A DNA stretch of 24,490 nt. It comes from JBHPGW01 sp042569785. GTDB taxonomy: Bacteria > Planctomycetota > Phycisphaerae > Sedimentisphaerales > Anaerobacaceae. The position numbers and the translations under genes were made by a program. Numbering within the stretch: position 1 is the stretch's first letter; every line of letters starts with the position of its first letter. The stretch spans positions 1-24,490 of the forward strand of contig JBHPGW010000039.1 in assembly GCA_042569785.1 (NCBI GenBank), given 5' to 3'. The notes beneath the pieces are model-generated. The model had not been told where the DNA came from. It saw only the letters and a program-made list of their open reading frames with translations, and searched no databases. Shown here in pieces: positions 7,688 to 15,816 of this stretch.

Positions 7688-9018
7688 TATTCATATCTCA
7701 AAATCTCTACCGGCCTGGTTCTGGCAGCAACTATCGCTGGTATCAAAGCTCCGATCATCGCCGCAATAACCGCCAAAGCCGCTATACGCCAGCACCAGCC
7801 CACATGCAACTGATCCGGTATCCTTTCAAAAATATATGTACTGCTCTTCCAGAGCTTAATGCCGGAAACTACGCTGATCCATTCTTCGATAACGTTAATA
7901 TTGGTTATTACAAGATACCCCAGGCCGATGCCTATACAAGAACCTAAAATTCCCACACAGGCCCCGAAGCCTGTAAAGATCGACCACAGTGTGCCGCTGC
8001 CTGCACCGCAGCTTTTGATAACAGCGATATCTTTCTGCCGGGTCATTACGATCATATAAAATATGCAGAATATCAGCAGTACAGCTACCGAGCAGATAAC
8101 GCCAAATATCACCATCAAAACCAACATTTGCTTATTAAGTTCAGCTATGAAATGGCCCTGCATCTGCCTGGCTGTTCCCAGAAACGGTTTGTTCACGTAG
8201 TATCGCGGCAAACTCTTCTCTATGGCGAATTGTTCCCAAACTTGTCGAACAACGCCTAACATCAGATCGGGATCAACGCCTTGAGCAAGTTTTATTCGGA
8301 AATCTTCGCCGGGCCCTCGCTGATCTGAGCTAAAACCGATCAATTTACGCACAGTTGCTATCGGCAGATAGACGTCAGCGGTATCGTTGATATACATCCC
8401 GGTAAAAACGACGTCGGCAATTTCAAATACCAGCTTCTTTGTTCTGACTTTCGTTTGCGATTGGCCTGTGACAGTGCCGGTTGTAAGCACCACCTTTTTG
8501 CCAATCCAATCCATAGCCTGAGCAAAATCATATTCGTCGGTTCTTTCATCGGGCTTGCCCAGTACCCCGATACTTACAAAGCCTGCGATTCCGTGCCCCG
8601 AATCACTCAGTGCCAAGTTAGGTTCACCGGGTATATTCTTGCTGGCCAGCAGAGAGTTTTTTAAGTTGACAACTTTTGTATACGTACCTGGATCGATCCC
8701 CAGAATACGGATCGGCTTCACATCTCCTGGGCCAAGACGAAGCAGCCCGTAAGTATCAAGAACAGCCGTAACCGCCTCAACCTGATCAAGAGATTCGAGT
8801 TGTTCGATAAGCTCAGGATATTCGGGGACATGCAGCAACGGGTTAAGGTAGATGTCACCGAAAGCTTCGGTGCCGGTTTGTTCCACCGCTTCGATGAATC
8901 CGCTGAAGAGGCTTGCGACTACTATCAATAGCGCTACCGACAGCGCGACCGCAGCTACACTGAGCAAAACGATCTTCCGCTTGCGAAGGTATTTAAGCCA
9001 GAGAAATAATTTTAGCAT
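7687..9018 (-). CDS. LolC/LolE-type ABC transporter permease (first copy)
   Basis: A 443-residue permease. Transmembrane segments are at about 15-40, 297-325, 345-373 and 409-432, with a periplasmic MacB-like domain between the first two. The C-terminus, AARTRPVEILRYE, is the hallmark end of the LolC/FtsX-type family. It lies 38 nt after lysS, and its stop overlaps the start of the paralogous second permease. Only weak ribosome-binding potential is seen before the ATG (ACGAG). With the next permease and the LolD-like ATPase it forms a complete lipoprotein-release-type ABC transporter. No LolA or LolB gene is visible in the window. Confidence 0.85.
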   Translation of the reverse strand: MLKLFLWLKYLRKRKIVLLSVAAVALSVALLIVVASLFSGFIEAVEQTGTEAFGDIYLNPLLHVPEYPELIEQLESLDQVEAVTAVLDTYGLLRLGPGDVKPIRILGIDPGTYTKVVNLKNSLLASKNIPGEPNLALSDSGHGIAGFVSIGVLGKPDERTDEYDFAQAMDWIGKKVVLTTGTVTGQSQTKVRTKKLVFEIADVVFTGMYINDTADVYLPIATVRKLIGFSSDQRGPGEDFRIKLAQGVDPDLMLGVVRQVWEQFAIEKSLPRYYVNKPFLGTARQMQGHFIAELNKQMLVLMVIFGVICSVAVLLIFCIFYMIVMTRQKDIAVIKSCGAGSGTLWSIFTGFGACVGILGSCIGIGLGYLVITNINVIEEWISVVSGIKLWKSSTYIFERIPDQLHVGWCWRIAALAVIAAMIGALIPAIVAARTRPVEILRYE

Positions 9019-9056
9019 AAGCTCGTATCTCGTGAAGCGTGAAGCGTACGACGAAT

Positions 9057-10505
9057 TTACTTTTGTTTCAAGAGCGGGAACAATATAACGTCACGAATAC
9101 TCGGCGCCCCTGCCAGTATCATTACAAGCCGATCGATCCCGATACCCAACCCCCCTGCCGGCGGCATACCGTATTTCAAAGCTGTTATAAAGTCATTATC
9201 CATTGTCGCCATCGTCTCATCCTGGCCGCGAAGCTGTATCTTAAAGTTCTCCTCCTGAACCACAGGGTCGTTCAACTCAGTATAGGCATTGGCAATTTCC
9301 ATCTTTCCGATAAACAGTTCAAATCGCTCGGCATAGAGCGGGTTATCTTTCTTTTGCTTGGTCAAGGGACACAAAGCAACCGGATAATCGATCACAAACG
9401 TTGGATTGATAAGCTCATCCTCAACCGTCGCCTCGAAAACCTCATTGACAACCACCAAATCGTCCATGTCCGCCTCGTTGAGTCCGAGCTTCTGGGCTTT
9501 TTCTCTTATAGCAGCTATGTCAGTAATGTCACAGCCGCTGTATTCTTTCAGAAGTTCAGCATAGCTTGCCCGATGCCAAGGCCTGCTAAAATCGATCTTC
9601 ATACCATCATACTCAACCTCTTTATCAGCACAGGTGACATTATCGATCAGATGCGATATAAGCTGCTCTGTCAAATCCATCATCACATTGTAATCGCCGT
9701 AGGCCTGGTAGAGCTCCATCATAGTAAATTCCGGATTGTGCCTCCTGCTCAAGCCTTCATTCCGGAAATTACGATTTATCTCGAATACCTTTTCCATTCC
9801 GCCTACGAGCAGTCTTTTCAAAAACAATTCCGGCGCGATCCTCAGGAACAGATCCATATCAAGACTGTTATGATGTGTTGTGAACGGTTTGGCCGCAGCT
9901 CCGCCCGCGATAGACTGCATCATCGGGGTCTCAACTTCCAGAAAGCCCCGCTCTTTAAGAAATTCACGGATCAAAGAGATGATCGCACTTCGCGTCTTGA
10001 AAAGCTCCATCACTTCCGGATTGGCCCAGAGGTCGACATACCGCTGACGATACCGCAGATCGACGTCTGCCAAACCGTGAAACTTTTCCGGCGGAGGTAA
10101 TATCGATTTACTCAAAATCGTCAGAGAGTCACCCCATATAGTAATCTCTCCTGTTCGGGTCTTACCCAGCTGACCGGATGCGCCTATCAGGTCGCCGACT
10201 TCGAGAAGTTTACAAAGCTGCCACGAGTCACTGAGCAGTTTTTTACTCAAACCGATCTGGATCGTACCACTGCTGTCACGAAGTGTAATAAATATCAGTT
10301 TGCCTATATCGCGGAGCAGAACGATCCTGCCGGCACAATTACCCTGCTGTGAATCGTCATCGTCTTTGAACCTGCCCTTGGTATCCGCCGCCGATTCCGC
10401 CCCTTCGTAAGGACCGCCGTAAGGATCCAGCCCCAATTCTCTGATACGAGTGAGCTTTTCGGTTCTCTGTGCCTGGAATTTGCTAATGTCTTCAGTCTTT
10501 TCCAT
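9057..10505 (-). CDS. lysS: Lysyl-tRNA synthetase, class II
   Basis: A 482-residue cytoplasmic enzyme that charges tRNA-Lys with lysine. The N-terminal OB-fold anticodon-binding region covers about 55-140. It is followed by class II motif 1 (FLEVETPM, about 188-195), motif 2 (FRNEGLSRRHNPEFTMMELY, from about 247) and motif 3 (GIGIDRLVMILAG, from about 454). The length is close to that of typical LysS. An upstream in-frame TTG at 10520 would add five residues (MKKGF). The ATG at 10505 is preferred, although neither has a well-spaced Shine-Dalgarno. It lies 26 nt after the S41 protease gene and 38 nt before the first permease, so it is probably co-transcribed with both. A lysS-lolC-lolD neighbourhood is, from memory, also found in other Gram-negative groups. 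Confidence 0.96.
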   Translation of the reverse strand: MEKTEDISKFQAQRTEKLTRIRELGLDPYGGPYEGAESAADTKGRFKDDDDSQQGNCAGRIVLLRDIGKLIFITLRDSSGTIQIGLSKKLLSDSWQLCKLLEVGDLIGASGQLGKTRTGEITIWGDSLTILSKSILPPPEKFHGLADVDLRYRQRYVDLWANPEVMELFKTRSAIISLIREFLKERGFLEVETPMMQSIAGGAAAKPFTTHHNSLDMDLFLRIAPELFLKRLLVGGMEKVFEINRNFRNEGLSRRHNPEFTMMELYQAYGDYNVMMDLTEQLISHLIDNVTCADKEVEYDGMKIDFSRPWHRASYAELLKEYSGCDITDIAAIREKAQKLGLNEADMDDLVVVNEVFEATVEDELINPTFVIDYPVALCPLTKQKKDNPLYAERFELFIGKMEIANAYTELNDPVVQEENFKIQLRGQDETMATMDNDFITALKYGMPPAGGLGIGIDRLVMILAGAPSIRDVILFPLLKQK

Positions 10506-10531
10506 AAACCCTTTTTTCAATATTTATAATG

Positions 10532-12850
10532 TCATTTCGCGTATTGTGTTTGAGTTATAGTTTTTTCGATAAGCTTACTCTTTAGAACCAGCACTCCGAC
10601 AGCCAACTGGTGGTCCGTCTCAAGTGTATGGTCGATGCTGTGTTTTTTCAGCGGAGCTTTGTCGTTGTCATGATCAGCCTTGACAAGGACATCGTTGTCT
10701 CTCTGAAGCTCAAGAAGTTTTTTCATTTCATCGGATCTCAATTTGACGTTAACATCCGGGCCAACTCCCCAGTCTTTTCTCCCGAGTTTTTCCACTGCGC
10801 TTTGAGTTTCAACTTTTTGCCCCGAAGGCAGATGATAATAAGCCATAGTATATTTAAGTTTTGCTCCGCCGCCAGGATACCCGGTTACCGACTGCACAGA
10901 GCCTTTACCGTGTGTTCTTTCCCCGACCAGAACCGCACGTTCATGGACATCATCGGCCAGAGCACCAGCTACGATCTCCGAAGCGCTTGCCGAATAACGA
11001 TCGATCAGGATAACTATAGGATAATCCGGATGCGCCTTCCTGCTGGCGAACGCACGTGACGATGACCCGCTGCCAAAACGCGGGCGAGTACTCACGATCA
11101 ATCCTGTTTTCAAAAACTTATCGCTAACAGCAACGGCACTGGGCAAAAGTCCACCCAGATTGCCGCGCAGATCAAGGATCAACCCGCCATCGTTTATCCC
11201 CTGTTTTTCAAGGATATTCAAAGCTTCTTCCAACTCATCAGCGGTTTCCGAGGCGAAACTGGTCAGACGAACATAACCGATCTTTTCAACCTTATCGATC
11301 ATATAAAGCCAATTCCCTGATTCAGTTCTCTGCCAGCCTCGAACGGTGCGAACCTTAATTTTTTGCCGGACAATGGTAATTTCTTTTGACTCGGTCTGGT
11401 TCGGACTTCGTACCGTCAATGTCACCTTGGTACCTGCCGGCCCTGTTATATGCTTGACCGCGCAGGAAAGCGGCATATCCTTGGTGAGGGTTCCATCAAC
11501 CGCCTCTATTATGTCACCTGCATCGAGCCCGGACTTATACGCCGGCGTGTCGGGCAAAAGGCTAACTGCGGTCAATTGCCCCTTGACTTTCGATATCAGT
11601 ATCCCTATTCCGGTAAATTCATGATTCAGCGACTTATCAAATTCAGGAACATTACTGGGCCAAACTAAACCAGTATGAGGATCAAGAGTTTCAAAGGCAG
11701 CTATGCAAAAATGCGATATCAAAACATTCTCCGGCAACGCCTCAGTTTTTTTATTGAGCTTGAGTATTTTTTCAAAGGTGTTAATGAACTTACCCTTGCT
11801 GACACTCATCGGTCGGCTCCAGATTTCATCTTCGATCTTCACCAGCCCCATCATCCAGGCCGCCTTGGACTCATGTTTTTCAGCTTCGGTTTTATCAGCA
11901 TCATCGGGACTGTTGTAATCGGAAAATTCCATCACACCGGTCAAAAGCCTGACTCTATTGATAGCCTTATTTAACATTTCCCGATAATCGACTATGGGAG
12001 TGACATATCCGTAGTCCAGGACGTCGATCGCGCGGATAAACATCTGTTTCTTCACACCGCTGAAGCGATCAATACTCGTCTCGCACGGGCTGTCCTGAAA
12101 AGAGGCCGAGATGTTTGCTTTGTTCAGAAGCTCTTCGGCATAATCGGAATAAACCTCGTTGTTCGGATCAATTACCACAAGCCAACTATAACAATTTATA
12201 TAAGCTTCAAACCATTTGCCCTGCGCCTCGAACTCACTTGCTCGTTCTATCGCCATCTCGATGCGTTTTTTGACCAGGATATCGGACAGCAGTGCCTGCT
12301 TTTGCTGTTTATCAGCAAATTCGCCTGCCCTGCCGATAATGGCAAGGGCCTTACGAATATCATTGACGTCACCATCAAGCATCTTGCCCTTAACTTCCGG
12401 TTCGTCGATTTCTACCCACTTTGGGGCGTCATTAACATCATTAGCATCTTCAACGGCAGCAGCCCTGAATTTGTCCAGTTCAGCTATTTGTTCTGCGTAA
12501 GCATTCTTTTGCGACTCGGTGCGAAGCTGTTCTATCGTATTGTATTGAGAGACGATCGTCTTTAGTTTAGCGAGTCGATCGTCCTCTAAGCTGTTGGCCA
12601 GTTCTATCACTTCCGATGCCGTTGCGAAGTCACCGTTGTAGATGCTCGAACAAGCTTGCATGATCACCGGCACCGCTGCCTCATTTTCCACAGGTAGGGT
12701 GACCTGAGTATTTCGCTCAACATCGTTGCCAGATTCACTTGCTGCTGCATTCTCATGTTCACAGCCGAAAAAACCGAAGAACATAACGCCAATTGCGCAC
12801 AACAGAACCGCGGTACCCGGAAACCTGTATAATGATTTATTTTTTTGCAT
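10532..12850 (-). CDS. Large S41-family (CtpA/Prc-like) PDZ protease, probable lipoprotein
   Basis: A 772-residue secreted protease. The N-terminus has a hydrophobic segment (about 12-28) ending in FFGC, a slightly divergent lipobox with Cys30, so membrane anchoring is likely. Residues 31-400 form a helical, charged region that matches no domain I can name. A PDZ domain follows (about 412-496, with TGIGILISKV and GLDAGDIIEAVDG). The S41 catalytic core comes last: LILDLRGNLGGLL (about 557-569), YSASASEIVAGAL with the catalytic Ser622, and GERTHGKGSV with the general base Lys649. Such proteases trim periplasmic proteins from the C-terminus. Most CtpA proteins have 400-500 residues; Prc has about 680. 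It is the first of the tight protease-lysS-permease series. The ribosome-binding site is probably GGAAGAG just before the ATG. Confidence 0.88.
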   Translation of the reverse strand: MQKNKSLYRFPGTAVLLCAIGVMFFGFFGCEHENAAASESGNDVERNTQVTLPVENEAAVPVIMQACSSIYNGDFATASEVIELANSLEDDRLAKLKTIVSQYNTIEQLRTESQKNAYAEQIAELDKFRAAAVEDANDVNDAPKWVEIDEPEVKGKMLDGDVNDIRKALAIIGRAGEFADKQQKQALLSDILVKKRIEMAIERASEFEAQGKWFEAYINCYSWLVVIDPNNEVYSDYAEELLNKANISASFQDSPCETSIDRFSGVKKQMFIRAIDVLDYGYVTPIVDYREMLNKAINRVRLLTGVMEFSDYNSPDDADKTEAEKHESKAAWMMGLVKIEDEIWSRPMSVSKGKFINTFEKILKLNKKTEALPENVLISHFCIAAFETLDPHTGLVWPSNVPEFDKSLNHEFTGIGILISKVKGQLTAVSLLPDTPAYKSGLDAGDIIEAVDGTLTKDMPLSCAVKHITGPAGTKVTLTVRSPNQTESKEITIVRQKIKVRTVRGWQRTESGNWLYMIDKVEKIGYVRLTSFASETADELEEALNILEKQGINDGGLILDLRGNLGGLLPSAVAVSDKFLKTGLIVSTRPRFGSGSSSRAFASRKAHPDYPIVILIDRYSASASEIVAGALADDVHERAVLVGERTHGKGSVQSVTGYPGGGAKLKYTMAYYHLPSGQKVETQSAVEKLGRKDWGVGPDVNVKLRSDEMKKLLELQRDNDVLVKADHDNDKAPLKKHSIDHTLETDHQLAVGVLVLKSKLIEKTITQTQYAK

Positions 12851-12975
12851 AACTCTTCCAAATTAACAAACTTCAGCGCACAACACAATCCCTGAACAGA
12901 TTGACCCAGTTGCTCCAGGCCTTTTCAACCTGCTACCAGCCGTTTTATGTGCTTGATATATAACCTCAACGTCTG

Positions 12976-13926
12976 CTATTTGCACTCAGCAGCTTTGCCG
13001 GCACAACCTAACACTTGCAGTTTATGCTTTACCATCTGCTTAATGGCTTCCCTGCCTGGGCCAAGATATTTGCGAGGGTCGAATTCAGCCGGAGTTTCGG
13101 CAAAAACCTGTCTGATCTTAGCTGTCAACGCCATTCGCAGATCAGTATCAATATTCACCTTACAGACTCCCATTTTGGCAGCCCTGCTGATCGCCTCTTC
13201 GGGAACACCCATAGCATCCGGCATATCTCCGCCGTACTTGTTGATCAGGTCCTTGAACTCCTGTAATACAGAACTTGACCCGTGCATTACCAGCGGAAAA
13301 CCAGGAATCCTTTTCTCAATTTCTTCGACTATATTAAAAGCCAGTTTCGGCTCTTTCTTGAACTTATACGCACCGTGGCTTGTGCCGATCGCAACTGCCA
13401 GAGAATCTACACCGGTTTTTGCTACGAACTCTTCGACCTGAGCCGGATCCGCCAAGTGCTTGCTGATGTCATCATCCTGGACACCTACGATATCTTCCTC
13501 AATACCGCCAAGCTGACCAAGCTCTGCTTCGACAACGACATCGTGGGCATGTGCGTACTCTACCACCTTTTTGGTGACTGCTATATTCTCCTCGAAAGGA
13601 AGCGACGAAGCATCTATCATTACTGAAGTAAAGCCGTCATCGACAAACTCTTTACAAGTCTCGAAGTTATCGCCATGGTCAAGGTTTATCGCAATCGGTA
13701 TATCGGGATTCTCTTTGACCGCGACATCAATAATAGCTCTTAAATAGCTGTTACTTGCGTAAGACCTTGCACCTCGCGAAACCTGCAGAATCAACGGCGC
13801 CTTCTCTTCTGCTATCGCCGAGATTATGCCCTGTGTGATCTCCATATTATTTACATTGAACGCACCAACCGCATATCCATTCTTGTAAGCCATTTCGAAC
13901 ATCTTTTTTGTGTTAACTAGCGCCAT
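12976..13926 (-). CDS. fba: Class II fructose-bisphosphate aldolase
   Basis: A 316-residue zinc aldolase that cleaves or forms fructose-1,6-bisphosphate in glycolysis and gluconeogenesis. Family signatures are NLDHGDNFE (81-89, with Zn ligand His84), MIDASSLPFEEN (103-114), EAELGQLGG (133-141), AIGTSHGAYKF (179-189, His184), VMHGSSSV (213-220, His215) and VNIDTDLR (257-264) for phosphate binding. The signature set fits fructose- rather than tagatose-bisphosphate aldolase, but specificity is not certain. The ribosome-binding site AAGGAG before the ATG is excellent. It sits about 110 nt downstream of the PTS EIIA gene and about 125 nt upstream of the protease gene. Confidence 0.94.
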   Translation of the reverse strand: MALVNTKKMFEMAYKNGYAVGAFNVNNMEITQGIISAIAEEKAPLILQVSRGARSYASNSYLRAIIDVAVKENPDIPIAINLDHGDNFETCKEFVDDGFTSVMIDASSLPFEENIAVTKKVVEYAHAHDVVVEAELGQLGGIEEDIVGVQDDDISKHLADPAQVEEFVAKTGVDSLAVAIGTSHGAYKFKKEPKLAFNIVEEIEKRIPGFPLVMHGSSSVLQEFKDLINKYGGDMPDAMGVPEEAISRAAKMGVCKVNIDTDLRMALTAKIRQVFAETPAEFDPRKYLGPGREAIKQMVKHKLQVLGCAGKAAECK

Positions 13927-13962
13927 ACCTGTCTCCTTAAAATTACCTTACATTACATTTAG

Positions 13963-13977
13963 CCCGCTTCAGGCGGG
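13963..13977. repeat. Short hairpin between PTS EIIA and aldolase genes
   Basis: CCCGC (13963-13967) and GCGGG (13973-13977) can pair around TTCAG. No T-run follows on either strand, so it is not an obvious terminator. It stands 36 nt before the aldolase start codon. Confidence 0.4.
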
Positions 13978-14038
13978 AAATTCCAAGCAAGCCTGGGGTT
14001 TAAACACTAACAACTGACCATCGCTCCGTTTGAATTAT

Positions 14039-14512
14039 TTACAATACTTGTTTTTCGTCGGAATCTTTTAGAAGTTCCTGTACCTGGGCAGCGGTTCGAG
14101 ATTGACCGAGCCATCGTCTAAACTTATCCTGCTGCAAATACTTAAATATCTTTTCCATCGCCCCTAAATGCTTATCGGGGTCCTTGGTCGGGCTTATCAA
14201 AAGTATAACCGAATAAACCGGCATCTTATCCAGTGAGGAGAAATCAACACCCGCATGGCTGATACCAACTGTCGCAATTACATCTTTGACAGCGGAATGT
14301 TTTACGTGCGGAACCGCAACGCCTTTGCCGATACCGGTGCTTGCCTCAGATTCTCTTTTTATAATCGCCCGGGCAATTTGCTTGGCCTTTCCGTCCTGAA
14401 GCCTGCCAGCCTTTTCCAAGGCGTCCACTAACTCGGTTATCACTGCATCTCTGTCGCCCGCCTGTAATTCGGGAACAATCGCATCAAAACATACAAAATC
14501 GGAAAATTTCAT
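14039..14512 (-). CDS. ptsN: PTS EIIA protein, PtsN (nitrogen-PTS)/fructose type
   Basis: A 157-residue single-domain EIIA. The phosphorylated histidine is His69 in GIGKGVAVPHVKHSAV (60-75), the family signature. The domain is stand-alone, without EIIB or EIIC parts, as in regulatory PtsN. PtsN-type proteins control metabolism and transport according to their phosphorylation state rather than moving sugars. Its place beside hpf recalls the rpoN-hpf-ptsN cluster of Proteobacteria, although no rpoN, EI or HPr gene is present here. AAGGTAG before the ATG is the likely ribosome-binding site. It lies 71 nt after hpf and upstream of aldolase, all on the - strand. A fructose-PTS EIIA is the alternative. 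Confidence 0.85.
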   Translation of the reverse strand: MKFSDFVCFDAIVPELQAGDRDAVITELVDALEKAGRLQDGKAKQIARAIIKRESEASTGIGKGVAVPHVKHSAVKDVIATVGISHAGVDFSSLDKMPVYSVILLISPTKDPDKHLGAMEKIFKYLQQDKFRRWLGQSRTAAQVQELLKDSDEKQVL

Positions 14513-14583
14513 CTTTTCTACCTTATCTACAATTACGCCAATAAACCAAAAAATTCAAAGTAACATCTCTTATCCAGCGTCAA

Positions 14584-14937
14584 TTACTGCTCGTTCTTTT
14601 GCGGAGGTGGTGGTGCCTGGGTTTTTTCGGAAGCGCCGGCATGCTTGTTATCACGCTCTTTTGTTTTCTTTCGTTTGATCTGTCTTTCAAGCTTTCTTGC
14701 CGCCAGATCGATGCACTGATATGCGTCGTCACCGGCTTCGGTTACAATAAAGATATTACTATGCTCACCCTTGGCTATAATTTCGACGCTGATATTTCCG
14801 CCATCACTACCGTCTATGATCACTTCGACTCGAGAGATACTGTTGTAGTATTTTGGAAATTTAGCTGTTTTCTGCTCAGCGTGTTCTCTCATTGCTTCGG
14901 TTATTTCGATATGTTTACCTGTGATTGTGAAAAGCAA
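14584..14937 (-). CDS. hpf: Ribosome hibernation promoting factor, short form (HPF/RaiA family)
   Basis: A 117-residue protein starting MLFTITGKHIEITEAM, the beta1-alpha1 of the HPF/YfiA fold. AYQCIDLAARKLERQIKRKK (72-91) is the last helix with its basic end. The C-terminal 25 or so residues are charged and proline-rich and replace the dimerisation domain of long HPF, so this is the short type. It binds the 30S decoding region in slow growth and silences ribosomes. The start codon is TTG (14937-14935), supported by a strong AAGGAG 7 nt upstream. No ATG occurs earlier than codon 16, which would remove the first strand. It lies 38 nt after the DUF502 gene and before ptsN. Confidence 0.9.
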   Translation of the reverse strand: MLFTITGKHIEITEAMREHAEQKTAKFPKYYNSISRVEVIIDGSDGGNISVEIIAKGEHSNIFIVTEAGDDAYQCIDLAARKLERQIKRKKTKERDNKHAGASEKTQAPPPPQKNEQ

Positions 14938-14975
14938 AATATATCTCCTTCATCATTTATTTTCAAATATCTCTG

Positions 14976-15734
14976 TTAATCCGTTTTTTGCGCGTCTTTG
15001 TTTTCAACATTCTTTTGTTCTAAGAGTTTGGTTTCCGTCTCTGGGGGCAAATCCCTCTTCTGGTCAGCGTCAGGCGATATCACCCCTCCGCTTACCATGA
15101 ATCGCAGCGCCTGCTCGATCGTCATGTCCATCTCGATGGTCTCTTTCTTAGGCACCATGATCACAAACCCGGTAAATGGAGTCGGAGAGGTTGGTATTAG
15201 AACGGAAAGAATCTCCTTCTTAACCTTATCCGAAACGTTTTTAAGTCCTGGGCCGGTAACGAATCCTATCGACCAGATACCTTTTCGAGGATACTCAACC
15301 GCGACAACCCTGGAAAAAAAACTCTTCTGCTCTTCCTGAGCAAACATGAAATCGGTGATCTGCTTGACATAAGGGTAGACTTGTTTTAGGAACGGGGTAT
15401 TCATAATGAATCGTTCGATGACCCGCCAGAGACTCTTTCCAACGACACTTGCCAGCAGAGCTCCTACTATGAAGACCACCGCCAGGGCAACAACAAAGCC
15501 TACTACCGAGCCTGCACCTTCGACGAATATTTCGTTTAGATCTGTTTCGCTGATACTTGGCTGATCCCCCTGAATGAGCATTATCAGCTTTACGAGACCG
15601 TCGTTTAGGTGCTTTCCGAGCTTGTCCTGGATAAAGCCATACCCCCAGACAAACGCCCATATTGTTAGCAGGGTCGGCAAAAGTACCGCCAAGCCCCGTA
15701 AAAAGTAGCTTTTCAACCGTGATCCGATACTCAT
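14976..15734 (-). CDS. DUF502 family membrane protein
   Basis: A 252-residue inner-membrane protein. Two transmembrane segments are seen, at about 13-33 (GLAVLLPTLLTIWAFVWGYG) and about 74-98. Family hallmarks follow: FLKQVYPYVKQITDF (115-129), SIGFVTGPG (155-163), IPTSPTPFTGFVIMVP (180-195) and SGGVISP (215-221). These identify the DUF502/COG2928 family, whose function is not established in bacteria; related plant proteins (LCV/CND1-like) are also poorly understood. The C-terminal 30 or so residues are charged and disordered. The ATG is preceded only by A-rich sequence. It lies between the flippase-like gene (82 nt upstream) and hpf (38 nt downstream). Confidence 0.85.
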   Translation of the reverse strand: MSIGSRLKSYFLRGLAVLLPTLLTIWAFVWGYGFIQDKLGKHLNDGLVKLIMLIQGDQPSISETDLNEIFVEGAGSVVGFVVALAVVFIVGALLASVVGKSLWRVIERFIMNTPFLKQVYPYVKQITDFMFAQEEQKSFFSRVVAVEYPRKGIWSIGFVTGPGLKNVSDKVKKEILSVLIPTSPTPFTGFVIMVPKKETIEMDMTIEQALRFMVSGGVISPDADQKRDLPPETETKLLEQKNVENKDAQKTD

Positions 15735-15816
15735 TTTTTTAGTAATTACCCTTTTTGCTGCTGAAAATTATCCATACTCAAGTATACGCTCACCGCATTG
15801 CCAGAACTGATATAGA

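Noticed and set aside
9030..9047. Short tandem repeat CGTGAAG x2 between lysS and the first permease gene
   Set aside because: Two 7-nt copies are too few to distinguish from chance.
9039..10100. 353-codon open frame on the + strand
   Set aside because: It lies wholly antisense to lysS, has no ribosome-binding site or recognisable domain, and is rich in His, Ile and Arg as expected from the complement of coding sequence.
11675..11974. Open frames on the + strand within the protease gene
   Set aside because: They are antisense shadows of the S41 protease and have no independent support.
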